DNA from: Eleusine coracana subsp. coracana
Lineage: Eukaryota > Streptophyta > Magnoliopsida > Poales > Poaceae
Length of the DNA: 64,000 bases
NCBI GenBank assembly: GCA_032690845.1
Contig: CM064433.1
Coordinates: 43,398,658 to 43,462,657, forward strand
Direction of reading: 5' to 3'
This document shows, piece after piece, positions 1 to 11,610 of the stretch. Under the pieces are notes generated by a model. The model saw only the letters and a program-made list of their open reading frames with translations, did no database searches and had not been told where the DNA came from. Position numbers and translations under genes: made by a program. Within the stretch, counting starts at the first letter, position 1; the number at the start of each line of letters is the position of its first letter.

Positions 1-3000
1 GCTCCATTAACATGTCGATTTTGTTTTTTTAAATAAAAAATAGAGAATAGGCATATGTTAACATAATATGATGACTGTATCCCTTTACTAAGTGGCATTG
101 TGTGGCTGCTTACTAAAGATGTTCTGTGGACGGCTTCGCTTAGACGAGTGTTTGGGCTGCTATTGAAATTGTATATTTGTAGTAGCATTTGGTTAGTTAA
201 CAGAGCTTTTAGGCCTGCCACTGGCTACCGTTTTTGCAGTAGTGATCATGGCTATATTTCTGTGTGATCACGTCCTCAATTATCCATGATTTATCCGCTA
301 ACTCTCCTCTCTCTGTCAAAGGTATGCACATTTATTTGTGGTGATCCGAAAAAACATTACTGGTATCGGTGATGGTGGCACAGTATATGTACTCCCTAGC
401 TCTGCATGTTCTAATAATAAAGTTCTAAACTTACATGTAATACTATCTTGTACAAATAAATTTGTGCCCGTTGCACGTACTACCATAATCTTCGTGCCAA
501 CACAAGTGAGAGACCTTGCACAGTACTTCTCGCCCTCTCTCTCTCTTGACAGCAGTGCTTAGCTGTCTCTTACTCCTAGATGTAGATGGAAACGGAAGAG
601 GTAGCCTTTCCAAGCTTCAGTTTTCCAGTTTCCCAGGGAGAAAAAGCTGCACACCCTGCAGCTACTGCCAGCTACAGTACCTATTCTTGGTTCCCATAGA
701 GAAAAAGGTGCAGTACACTACAGCTACAAGACGTACAAGCAGCTAACGCTTGCCTTGCCTACATATACTCCATGATTTTAGTTTTGATTTCTTTTATCAG
801 TTCACTCACTACTCCGAGTAGTGAACGTGTTATAGACTGACACCTTATCACTACTGTGATGAATAGTATGCCGATCAATTCCGTTTTAAAAACCATCTGG
901 TTATATATGCTACGAAATTTATGTCCAAAAAAACATATGCTAATAAAAATTAAGATATCAAGTCCGAACGAATTATACTATTCACAGGGTCAAAAGTAGC
1001 GGGTTAGCCATGACGCGATAGCAAGCACTGCCTGTGAACCCCCCGCTATGCTCTTATGTATCACCTTTTCTTTTGCGACCACTCTTATGGATCACCTTTG
1101 TTTGTTTGAAATTCTTATGGATCACCTTGACTGAACATTGCTGGGAGATTTTTTTTTTTGAACCCTCTCAAACTTAAAAGTATAGTTGTAAATCTGTTCT
1201 CCTATAAACACTATCAGACCTACAACTACACTCAACCTTGAGAAACACGTCATTTAAAAGATCATAATACTTCTCTGAATTTAGTGTGCGATGGGGACGT
1301 CGTCCTCCCATTATGACTTCACACGTGAGAGGGTAGCTGGCAAAATTTTATAAAGAAACCCCTATAAAAACAAGATACAACTGAAAAACTTTTAGGACCT
1401 TCTCGACTTCCTCCTGGTAGAGCCGGACACACCAAACCTGACTCCACGAGCTCATCGACAGTGACGGAGGAGCACACTGTTAAGACGGACTAGAGCTCAA
1501 AAGATCTTATTCCATAGGAGACGCCGCCGCCTCCGTCTTAGCGTCGTCGCCAGGAAACTTGAGCTTTGCCCCTTACGGGAACAGGGAAGCCACCGGAGAT
1601 GCCAAAGGAGGCCAAACCAAACTGCAACTTGGAGTCGCCGTCCTTACATCCATGTCGTCGTCACCCACGAGAAATAAAGCACCAAAAATCCAACTCAAGC
1701 TACAATACTAGCATGTATAAAGAGATGACAGAAGAGCTTGAAGATACAGAAAATCACCAACGAGACACCGTAGACAGCCATAGCCACCATGAGAGTGCAC
1801 ACTGGCAGCACAAAAGGTCCCTGACGCCATACATCTGAGCTGCACGAGGTAAGCTAATACCTAATCCTAACCTATCAAATATTAGAAAGAAAGAGAAAGG
1901 TATGTACACCGAGCATCGATTCCGGCTCTCACTCATCTCTGGCGTCGAAGCAGCCGCCGAAGGCGAGCGGAAGCCGGCAAAATCGACGCCGGAAAGAGAT
2001 TCTCACCCGCCTAGCTCCATTTTTACTGTAGCGCGAAGGAACGGTCGAGATCGAGAGAGAGCTAGTCGTCACGTTCAATTAACTGGACGTGATAGACGGA
2101 GACGCTCGTCAGCAGCTGCTATTGCTGGGAGATTTGGATAGGCACCGAGCAGTGCTGCTTTTGTAGACACACTGGGTGCAGTACTAGTACTAGCAATCTA
2201 GCATTCCACCGCGCCTCTACAGCCTTCTCTACAAATCGCGTGCCTATAGCCTTTTTCTCAAACTCAAGAGCTGGAAATTTGGAAAGCAAAGCTTTGCTCT
2301 CTCTAGGAAGCTGTGCCAGAAAATAGGGCAGGGTCCAAATATTTATATAAATATTTATGAGATAATGCGTTGAATTATTATTCATATTGTACATAAGAAG
2401 ATAAAAAAATTAAATTACTACAAATAATTTGGTACTGGACAACCAGGAGGAAGATTCTGATCCATGGAACGGGGGAAACGTAAAACCCGAGCAATGTCCT
2501 GCCCCATCAAATCAACCTGCAGCAAAGCTTAATTGCGCCACCCACTGTGAGCCATCAGCAGGTATCGCCTCGGCAACGGTGTTGTGGTCTTGGTCTATTA
2601 CAAGGTTTTTTTTTTTACTTTAATTACATGTTTGATCTTTTTTTAGTTTTTGTATGTTTGATTCTTCTTTTAAATGATTGCACGGTTAATCTCATTTTAA
2701 TACATATTTGATTCTATTTTTGCATGGAATAAGATCAATTATGTAAGTTGTTTTTAAAAAATAGGGTCAAACGCTAAACACTAAAAAAAATCAAATGTAT
2801 AATTTGACTTATAATGAGATCATGGACATAATTGTCCTTTTTCCGAAAACAGACACACACAAACAGAGAGAGAGAGAACACCGTAACAACAGTGCGTAGC
2901 CTGAAAGGTTTGTCACTGCACCTCGTCGGCCCGTCCAGCAGCCATGTTACCATCCTGATGGTGAGCTCTTGACAGATACCGCCCTAGATTACTGATGAGC

Positions 3001-4167
3001 AGCTTATTTGCCTTACATGCAAAGCACTGTACAGTATTAGAACCTAGATACACCAGCCGCTGACAATTTATAACACAAGCCGCGCTGGTTATAGTTTTAC
3101 AGCCGTTCTGTAACAATAACCATTAGCAACACACTGATTATCATCGCTCGTAGTTTGGAACATCAGCTAACATGAACTGTGTAAATATTTCTAGAAATAT
3201 TTTAAATTAGTTTTCAACTAACATCATTGCTCTAAACAACTGAACAAAGTTAAAAAAAAAGCAGCAAAATTTGAGAAATTTTCATTTAAAAAAATGTAAA
3301 ATTTATAGTACATTTTTTAGTGAAACCAAGTAAATGTGTGTCTTTACTAGTGAATTTGGCATGAGTTTTGGAGCCTTATTACAAGAACACTTTTGAATTT
3401 GTTATGCGGGAAAGAAAGAATGTATTTTTAAGCAACTAAACCAAACCCTATGTACATTTGAAAGCTTGATATCACGTGACAAGCTTAATATCACGTGATG
3501 GTTATCATCGAGAACTGAATTTTTATATATGAATTGAAAATTGAATTGAGATGATGCAGTTAACTAACTCTAAAAATTTCTGAGGCCTGTCTAGTCCGAG
3601 GCCGTCGCCGCCACGTCGGTCACGTTGAGTCAAAACCGACACTCAACAAAAAATTCTGAAAACAATAAATAAAAATACACCCATCACCGCCTCGGTCACC
3701 ACCATGCCACCGTTGTCCGCCACCACCACCATGCCGCCCACTCTAGGCCGCCTAGCCATCCGAGGGAGCACCGTCGGATACCACCCCGTTGCCGCCGCAG
3801 CTGCTGCCCCAAGCTGGCCTGCCGCCCGCCCCTTGCCAACCTTGGGGCCTCTGCCGCCGCTGCCTGGGAGGGAGAGAGATGAGAGAGAGGTGAAAAAAAG
3901 AGAGACCGGTAGAGTTTATTTGCACGTGAGAATGAGGGATCTGGTAGTCACCTTTGGATCAATGGGAGACCATGATTTTGAAGGGGCCGACATGACCACT
4001 TGTAACCAAATTTTGGATGGTCAAACAATTTTCAAATAAAAATTTTAGAATTTATAAAAATAAAAACCGAGTGTATTTATTTTGCCAGGGCCCAGGACTT
4101 GCAGCCGCACGTCACCGGCTATTCTTAGAAGGCTGAAGTCAATCTAGCTGTACTTGAATGAGCCTTG
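1..4167. other. Gene-poor flank with repeat-derived sequence
   Basis: No convincing exon chain is visible on either strand. The segment at about 408-975 is a diverged direct copy of 29360-29862, which lies just upstream of gene A2. The segment at 3704-4040 shares coding-like sequence (a block reading LHVR-x-RD followed by DMTT-x-NQILDG) with the minus strand at 49171-49515, so it is probably a dispersed element fragment. Near 3465-3503 a roughly 19-bp unit holding CACGTG occurs twice in tandem. ORFs such as 1566-1838 show no recognised domain and I do not call them genes. Confidence 0.5.
408..975 (+). repeat. Direct segmental repeat, copy 1 (partner 29360-29862)
   Basis: Both copies carry, in the same order, a block beginning GTTCTAAACTTAC, a CTTGTACAAATAA block, a CCGTTGCACG block, a GAGAG..CTTGCACAG block, a GTTTCCCAGGGAGAAAA block and a final TATCAAGTC block. 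The partner lies about 130 bp upstream of gene A2, whereas this copy is more than 4 kb upstream of A1. The duplicated unit was therefore larger than the gene, and A1 has since gained sequence (or A2 lost it) between about 976 and 4340. Confidence 0.6.
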
Positions 4168-5293
4168 AGTGTATTAGAACAGTATTCGGACACGTACTGG
4201 TAGAGGGCGGCAGGAGCTGAGACGGCAGGACGTGGAGGTGTGGTTGCGCTGTCGCGTGATCGGCTATTCAAAAGGCTGAAGCTGTGCGTGATTATTCCTC
4301 CAGGATGGATTTCGAAGAGAAGGGAGGGACACTAATAGAAAAGTATTCGGACACGTACTGGTAGACGGTTGAAACCGGATCGGAGCTTGTTTCAACTTGC
4401 CCTCATCAATATATACGCATCCAAGGCCCAAGGCGACAAAACATCGTCAGGAGAGGACTCATCGACAAGGAAGAAAAAAAAAAAAAAGAGAGAGATCAAG
4501 AACGACCAATGGAGTCCTCGAGGTCTACTAGGCGGAGACGGTAATCCGTTGTGGCACTTCCCGTTTCTTCTCCCGTTTTTTATTTTGTCCAATCAAACTC
4601 TGTTTTGACCATGTCATATAAATCTACGTACTAGTACGGTTTTTCATTCATTCAAAAAAATCATTATACTTTTTTCAAAAACGTAATGCAATTTGCTGCT
4701 TCACATTGTTGACGAAAGCTTCACGCGTTTCCATGTTCCTACTACCTTGAGCTTTGGCACAAGAGTAGCCAATGTGGAGTAGAACTGTGACAGTAGATGA
4801 TTTTTTTATTTTTCCCCTCCCGAATTGTTGACGTGTCTTTAGCTAAGTTCACATAACCCGTGTCTTTAGCTAAGTTCACATAACCGGATTAACCTGTCGG
4901 TTGGACTCGGTGAAAAACCAATCGGTTAATCGTTACTATAATATCAGAGCCGGTTTTCTTCGACTAACCGATCAATTAGTATGACTAACCAGAATCGATT
5001 TTCTGATTAACCGGGATAACCGTTATTCTCAGTTATATAAACCATGGTCTTTAGTGTTAGAGCTTCAATTTTGGAATTTTTTTTGAACCATTACTCTCAA
5101 GGGTCCATGAGTGCAAAGTGAGAATTTTATACATATACATATACAAACCTAAAGGTGGGAAGCCGTTTTATCGATCTTCACTCTTCACTCAGCCACCAAA
5201 CGAGCTCGTGAGCCATCGAAAAAGGGAGGGAGTAGCCGCAGCTCCACCGGAGGCGTCGAGGGAGCAGAGCACGCGAGCCGCTGCCCGCCGGCC
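4168..5293 (+). promoter_or_regulatory. 5' flank of A1, conserved in A3
   Basis: A block at about 4171-4215 containing GTATTCGGACACGTACTGG recurs in reverse complement at 48130-48172, upstream of A3, and a shortened version recurs at 4340-4370. Further blocks (ACGCATC-AAGGCC, GGCGACAAAA, TCGACAAGGAA) are shared in order with the A3 flank, and the last 60 bp before the ATG (AGCAGAGCACGCGAG) are nearly identical in A1 and A3. A candidate TATA element (TATATAAA) lies at 5034-5041, about 250 bp before the start codon. A 27-bp tandem duplication lies at about 4833-4885, inside a stretch rich in AACCGGTTAA-type motifs that looks repeat-derived. Confidence 0.45.
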
Positions 5294-8200
5294 ATGGACA
5301 CCGGTGACTCTCCCAACGCCGGTAACCCTAAGCGGGGGGATCGACGGGGCGCCACCTCTCGCCGGCCCGCCGCCGGTAACCCTAAGCGGAGGGATCGACG
5401 GGGCACACGCGCCGCCGCCTCCGGCCGGCCCGGCGTGGACGACGGTGTCGATCCCAACCGCGCTGCTGGCCTTCGACGTAGAGAACTCATGCTGGAAATA
5501 CGCCGTGAGTGCCAGTACCTGAGTGAGGAGATAATCCGCGGCGGCGACGGACACTACCTTCTCGAGATGCTCCGTGAGCTCGGCCACCGTCTCCGGTCAT
5601 CCGAAACACCCTTGCAGGCATCCTCCTCCGCTGCACCTCCCTCCGAGTGAGTCATCTTTTCATCTTCCCCCATCTCCGCAGCTGGCTCTCTGAAATCCGT
5701 GGCCATACAAAGTAGAATTGTGACACTAGACGATTTTTTCCCCCTCCCGAATCGTTGATGTGTCTTGAGTTCCCCCTTTCCTAGCTTTTCATGTTGGAGC
5801 TTGAATTTTGGAATGCCCCTCTTGTTTCTTGCTTCTTCAAATGTTTTTTCTTCCCTCTTTTCTTTGTTGGCGAGCAGATTATAAAGTAGTTGCGTGTACG
5901 GTTGCTACCTTTAATTTGGGTAATCGATTTCTGAGTACAGAGCCATCTGGAGCTCGCTAATTCACTATTCATGTGGCCTAGGACCCAGAACTGCTTCTTT
6001 TGATCTGTTGGTCACATAAAGGCTTCTCTGTTCTCTTTATGTTTCCTCTTTAGCTTGCCACATTGAAGCCTTCTGCTGCAAATCTGTAAAGTAGTGTTAC
6101 ACTGAAATAGAGCACTTTCTTGCTGTTAGTAAACTTAAATAGAGCACTTTCTTTATCTTTGCAGTCATCCTGGAGCTGACAGAACTGGAAGTGGAACGCG
6201 TGTTCGGCAGAGTGTTCTATATTCGAATCGCCCCAGGCGGTCACGGCCCAGAAGACCATCACAGTAAGTTCTAGTATACCACAAGTTTCTATTGAACACG
6301 ATATCACTTAAGAATCTTCTTCGAACGCCTCCATTGTAATTATGCTTTTACTAGGCCTCTGGAGCATCCTACTGAGGTGAGCAGCAGGGAGGTGGAACTG
6401 GAAGTTGCAAATGTGTCAACATTTGAGGCGCCATCAGTGAGAGAGACCTCCATTGTGTCCCCTTCTGAGTGAGTCCTCCTTTTCCATCCCCTTTCTTGTC
6501 TCTGTTGCCCCAGCGACTAGGCTAATCTGTAGCCTGATCACGCCATGCTCCTTTAATTCACTGAGAAACAAGGGCAAGTTTGCTTTCAGTTACAGTTATA
6601 ATCGGTGGCATATAACGTAAATTCCTAACCCTAAACTGCAAAACGGACGATGTGTATTTAGTTCCCGATTGCTGCCTATTTGTAATCTATTTTTGCTAAT
6701 AGAGCCATCTCGAACTCTCTAGTTCAGCATTGATGTTTTGGTGCTATCCAGGACACATGTGTTTAGCCTTTCTGTTTAGTGCATGTCTTTCCATCCTAAC
6801 TGTGGACAAGTGTTGTGATATTTGGTTATCATGGCTTCCTCTATTTTAGGTTTTCTCCTTGCCACGTTGAAACCTTGGTTTCAAGGCTGTTTGCAATCCC
6901 CTGAAAATTGAATTCTTAGGTCTTTTCCCACACTCAATGGAACAGATCGATATGAACAAACCCGTACGAAACAAGTTGAATTAAATACTGTTTCTTGCCT
7001 GTCATGGTTATAGGATATAGTAGATTGCTGACCCTCTACCTAAATGTGTCGGTACCACCTTTGCATAACTAAGCTTCTACTATACCATAAGAAATACAGT
7101 GCAACTGAGAGCACACTAAAGGATCAAGTAATTTTCAGTGTACTGTCCACACAAGCTATGCTACCTTTATAACCTCATCAAGTGCTACAGTAAATTGTCT
7201 CTGTTTGAGTCTTGAATGGATAAAACACTTTTTTTTGTGTCGTTTAGAGGGATTCTAGAAAATCTGATGTGCCCCAGGGCTAAGAAATGCTTACAATTGC
7301 TGTTGAGTCTCTTCCATTCCATCCTAGCTGTGAACAAGCATTGTATATGTGGTCATAAGGGCTTATCCGTTACTTGTGCTTATTTCTGCAGCAAATTCAT
7401 AACTATTTTCGTTGCACTCATTTATGCCCTTTCATCAGGACTGAGGAGTATCCCAGTGAGGCAAGCATCAGTGAGCTTGGAAGGGCAGTTACAGACTTAC
7501 CAACACTCGAGGCGCTGTCCTTGAGGGATTCCCCACTTTTGACCACTCAAATGACTGGTGAAGAAACCGACGATGAGGATGATGAGTGCGTATAATGTTT
7601 CATAATCTTTACTACCATCAACATTTGCTATAACTAATTTTACTATTAAGAGACCTCAAAGACTAAATTATTACATCTAGATACGTGGATTTAATAACAA
7701 ATAGAAAAAATGCAGATTAGTATTGAACTATTGATTATTTCATCACCTGAAATCAGAATTTACACTGTTTTGCCAAAGAATTTTAACTAGGCACTTTAAA
7801 ATAAAGATTTGTAGAATAGAGAGCACTGCATTGTCTTCATGGAGATGTATCATGATAGCAAATATAATACTACATATATACAAGTTTTCAGCTAGGCTTA
7901 TTGTTTGATGATAGTAAACCTACCTGACCGTCTTCCCATCTTGGCAGGTCGTCCCACATTTACATGCCTAGAGATGTTCAGCACAGTCTCTATTCAAGCA
8001 ACCCGATAGGCCTGAGAATACCTATGACATCATTTTTCGAAACTGTAGAGGAGCTACAGAGGCCAGATTCTGATGAGGAGTATGTCCTCACTTTTTGTTT
8101 TTTTATGCAATAAAATAGAAGGAAATCTTATTAACACACTCAACTTTTACCATAGTGGACACTTCCAAACTGTAAGGAACACATTAGCATATGATTTGTG

Positions 8201-10394
8201 CAGCACAACAAAACACAAATAATATATATGGTATTATAATCTGCCGTCATTCTCATTTCTAAATGGTAGTGTGCATGGCTCTCAAGTACCAAACTAGATA
8301 TAGTATAAACCTACAATGAACAAAATATTGTTCTAGTTCTTTAAATCGCTGTCACATAAGAGGCACGCTTGCATATTAGAATAGTAGACATATACTACTG
8401 CTGCGCCACCTATGAGGGTGCACAAACAGTCATTGTGGTCCTGATAGTAAACACAGTTGTCTGGTCTAATCAATTCACGTGCTCAGTGTTATCCATCAAC
8501 AATATTTTAGTTCGTATGGCATGATGTTTTGCTGTATAGTTTCCTTTCAGAGTATGGTATATTGGTTGCTTTTGACCGTATGTTCTTGATTTTCTTCAGC
8601 CGAGAGAAAACTATACAGATTCAGCGTCTTTTAGATGCTCGATCACCTTGCACCATCAAAGAACTTTTTGGTAGTAAGTTGGCCGCGGAGCATGCTGCTT
8701 TTACTGCCCTAGCTGCTGAACATGGTTCAGAGCCACCAAGGGACCCTTTCCTTGTTGGTGAGGAATCACAACAGGTACCACAACATCCTACTGCAGCAGC
8801 AGCTCAGCCTCTAGCTGGTATGACAACAAGGTAGATCTTCCAATCTTTTGGTCTCCTTTTTTTCTTTCTCTCTCACTACCACTCTCCAGCAGATGTTTAT
8901 ATGTTATATAGATTTCCCTAAGTGTCTATATGTTATATAGATTGTTCTCTATGCTTTGTCATACTTTTGTCAGTGTTTTGAATCATAGTACATTCTTAAG
9001 TCTTTTTCCTTTATAAAACTGTTGTATTATTGATCAGGCTAGGTTATTTAATAATTATATATATAAACTTGCTTGTGTTTCCTTGAAGAACTGTTGTATT
9101 GTTCAGACAAGTTTATTCAGTAGTTAAGCTTCCCTGTATTTTCTTTAAGAACTGTTGCATTATTCAGGTCTGGTTGTTATAATATAGGTGTTCGTATTTT
9201 TTGGCACTACACACATCAGATTCTCGAATGATTTCTGCAACTATTTTCTAATTTTCGTTAGTATAAAGGTTGACACTTGTTTTGGGGGTGTACACAATAT
9301 GTTTGTACATGATATGTTCTGAGGTAGAGAGTGGTGTTTGTTGAATAACATCCATGCGTTCTTTTCTGGGAAGTATTGAAAGAACGCTGATAATATTCGT
9401 TCATGGCATCATTACCCACGGATTGTGTTCCCCATATGGGTACATATCCAGTGAAACCTATAGAGTGGGAATTTACCGATTAGTAAGAATTCCTACTTAC
9501 ATTTATATAAAAAGAATCATTATTTGTAGGTTAGCTTGTGTGGTAAAGATGCATGAAAAATTCTTATCAAGTGCAAACTTGGTCACACCTATGGGAAACA
9601 GAAAAATGAAGTATCAGTCCAATGAAATGTAGTGTTTGCAGATTTCACACCGATGTAGCCTTCAGTGTGATTTCCTGTTATCTATAGTTACTGATGTGTA
9701 CTGTTGTGATTTTTTTTTAGTTTATTGGATTATTGTTCTCATGATTTTTTATTTGTGTCTGAGTCTCATGTTAATTGTGAATACAGACATAAAGCTTCAA
9801 CAGAAGAAAATATCGAAGATGGACAGAAATGGATGAGGGATGAGGTGAAGTTGTGTTTTAAGAAACACATTGAAAAGACTGCAAATCGCAAGGTATCTCT
9901 AGTTTCTTTATTTGTGTAGTTGAAACTGCAAAGCTTTTTGGGAGAATTTACTTACGGTGTGTTTATTTTATGTTAGGGACTTGACTTTGAGCTTGATGAA
10001 CTTTGTCATCAATGTTTTAATGTGGAGAGTTACACGAAAGTTTTCCATCACTATAATTTCAAGATGAGGACGAAAATGCCTAGTTCACTTGAGTGGAGTG
10101 TGGGTCTGTACTTTGCTGAAGTGAAGGAAATATTTGGAAGAAAGTTCTATTTCTGCTGCCCATTGGAGCCAAATGAAAGTGGTATTATTTTGTATGTTAG
10201 TTCAAATAAGGAAAAATATGTATGCTTTTGTTTAATTGCCTAATAATATTTTTGTTTGTTTGTGTTAAGGACACTGTTATGCATGCAAGAACCAAGGAGT
10301 TGAGGATTTGAAGCATCCTGCCACAGGTGGTTTTGAGGTCGGCTTGCATGATGCTCCTAAATCTAGCTTCTGGTGTTTAGATGAAGATGAATGA
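5294..10394 (+). CDS. A1: DUF3615-like protein, 503 aa, nine exons
   Basis: Exons inferred from GT-AG sites and from comparison with A3: 5294-5646, 6165-6263, 6355-6468, 7439-7585, 7948-8079, 8600-8830, 9787-9892, 9977-10181, 10270-10394. The assembled frame is open and ends in TGA. Exon 1 is GC-rich and encodes an Arg/Gly/Ala-rich head with a repeated NPKR-DRRG unit. Exons 2-6 are short, symmetric (phase 2 to phase 2) and encode acidic, Ser/Thr-rich, probably disordered sequence ending in DDEDDE. Exons 7-9, from about residue 359, form the conserved part: KWMRDEVKLCF, HHYNF, LYFAEVK, FYFCCPLEPN, HCYACKNQG and LKHPATGGF. This order of motifs matches my recollection of DUF3615, a plant domain of unknown function. 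It converges with B1. Function is unknown. Exon calls are strong; the family name is moderately sure. Confidence 0.8.
8990..9185 (+). repeat. Imperfect tandem repeat in A1 intron 6
   Basis: Three imperfect copies of a roughly 65-80-bp unit built around AACTGTTGTATTATT-CAG followed by a T-rich stretch. The array is also present, reversed, in A3 intron 6 near 42960-43120, so it predates the A1/A3 duplication. Confidence 0.4.
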
Positions 10395-11610
10395 TGATGA
10401 AGCTAGAAGCTATTGAATATGATAGTCTACTAGGCCAGAGTTTATGGTTTGTTGGATTTGAAATTTCTGTTGAAGGTAGAGGTGCATTCTCATGAATATA
10501 GTGTTACAACCATGCATCAGCTATGTATTGTTAGAGCCAACATATTCAAATATGTGGTTCTAGTTTTAGAATTTGTGAAGTCACTAATTTATTTACTACA
10601 CTATTGTTTTATTATGCCTGTGATATTGTGGATCGTTTGTTTAAAATCATGAGCATCCTTTGATGTATGACTCCAAAAGAAATGTATGGACTTAGACATT
10701 GTGATACATGATATGCTGAGGTTGGCACCTTCAAAGCGGTGTCATCTTTTAGAACAGAATAGGTTATGTACTAGTAGATGAGTTCAAGCCATTGATAAAA
10801 TAAGTAACTGACATGATATATCAGAGAGAATATAGGTACGTTTTGGGTTGCATAGTGCTAGTGGCTTGCTGCCTTAACTTTATTTGTTTTGGGTCTCTTG
10901 AAAGCGAGGGACTTGATGAGGAAGATGGTCGTCTGCGGGTGTTCGTCGATGTGGAGCAGGGCTGTCCTGTCAGCAAGAGAGGAGTCCAACGGCGGCGTAC
11001 GGCGTCGGATGCACACAACAGCCTCTCGTTTCGCGCCTGCAATTGCGTTCGCCAGCGAGGGCAGGAAACAGCAGAGGAAGGGGAATAGCAGGAGGCAGGA
11101 GAGGCTGCCAAGTGGGTCCCCCCATCGAGTTTTGTATGTGGTTTTCATCAAATCATTCCGAAGTTGTCTGTCTCCTCCAGCGGCTATCATATTGCACGAA
11201 ATAGGATACACTGAAATGAAGCTATGACGCAACTGATAATGGGAACGCTACATTTTTTTTTTTTTTGAAGATGCATTGAAATGAAACTATGATCATATGC
11301 CTAGTTTTGTTTCCACGCAACACAGTGCAGCAATTTTGATTAGTCTCAGTATCATCATGGTTCCTGGCCGGTGTGTATTCAATACGTAGGTGCAGGATTA
11401 ATGGAGAAACATACAAAAATTAATCCTGGCCACAGCTCGCTCACTCCTTCCATCCCGCTTGCAGTCCAGAGACACAACTGGTCTGGTGTCCCTCAGAAGA
11501 TGCACATCATCACTACGAAGTAGCAGTATAACAATAATTAGCCAGCTGAGTACCTACAGCATGTTTTCATGCAATTCACGGTCATTCAGCGTGCTTGTCA
11601 ACCAAAGTGG
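10395..11610. other. 1.2-kb space between the 3' ends of A1 and B1
   Basis: This holds the A1 3' UTR (homologous to the A3 3' UTR up to about 10511) and, on the other strand, the B1 3' UTR. A GC-richer stretch at 10890-11110 has overlapping ORFs on both strands without a recognisable domain. A poly-T run lies at 11252-11267. I see no further gene. Confidence 0.5.

Noticed and set aside
5118..5522. Long overlapping ORFs on both strands over A1 exon 1 (also 5185-5587, -)
   Set aside because: They are frame shadows of a GC-rich exon. Homology with A3 and A4 fixes the frame starting at 5294.
10858..11232. 124-codon minus-strand ORF between A1 and B1
   Set aside because: No homologue in the B2/A4 interval, no recognised domain, and competing ORFs on the other strand.
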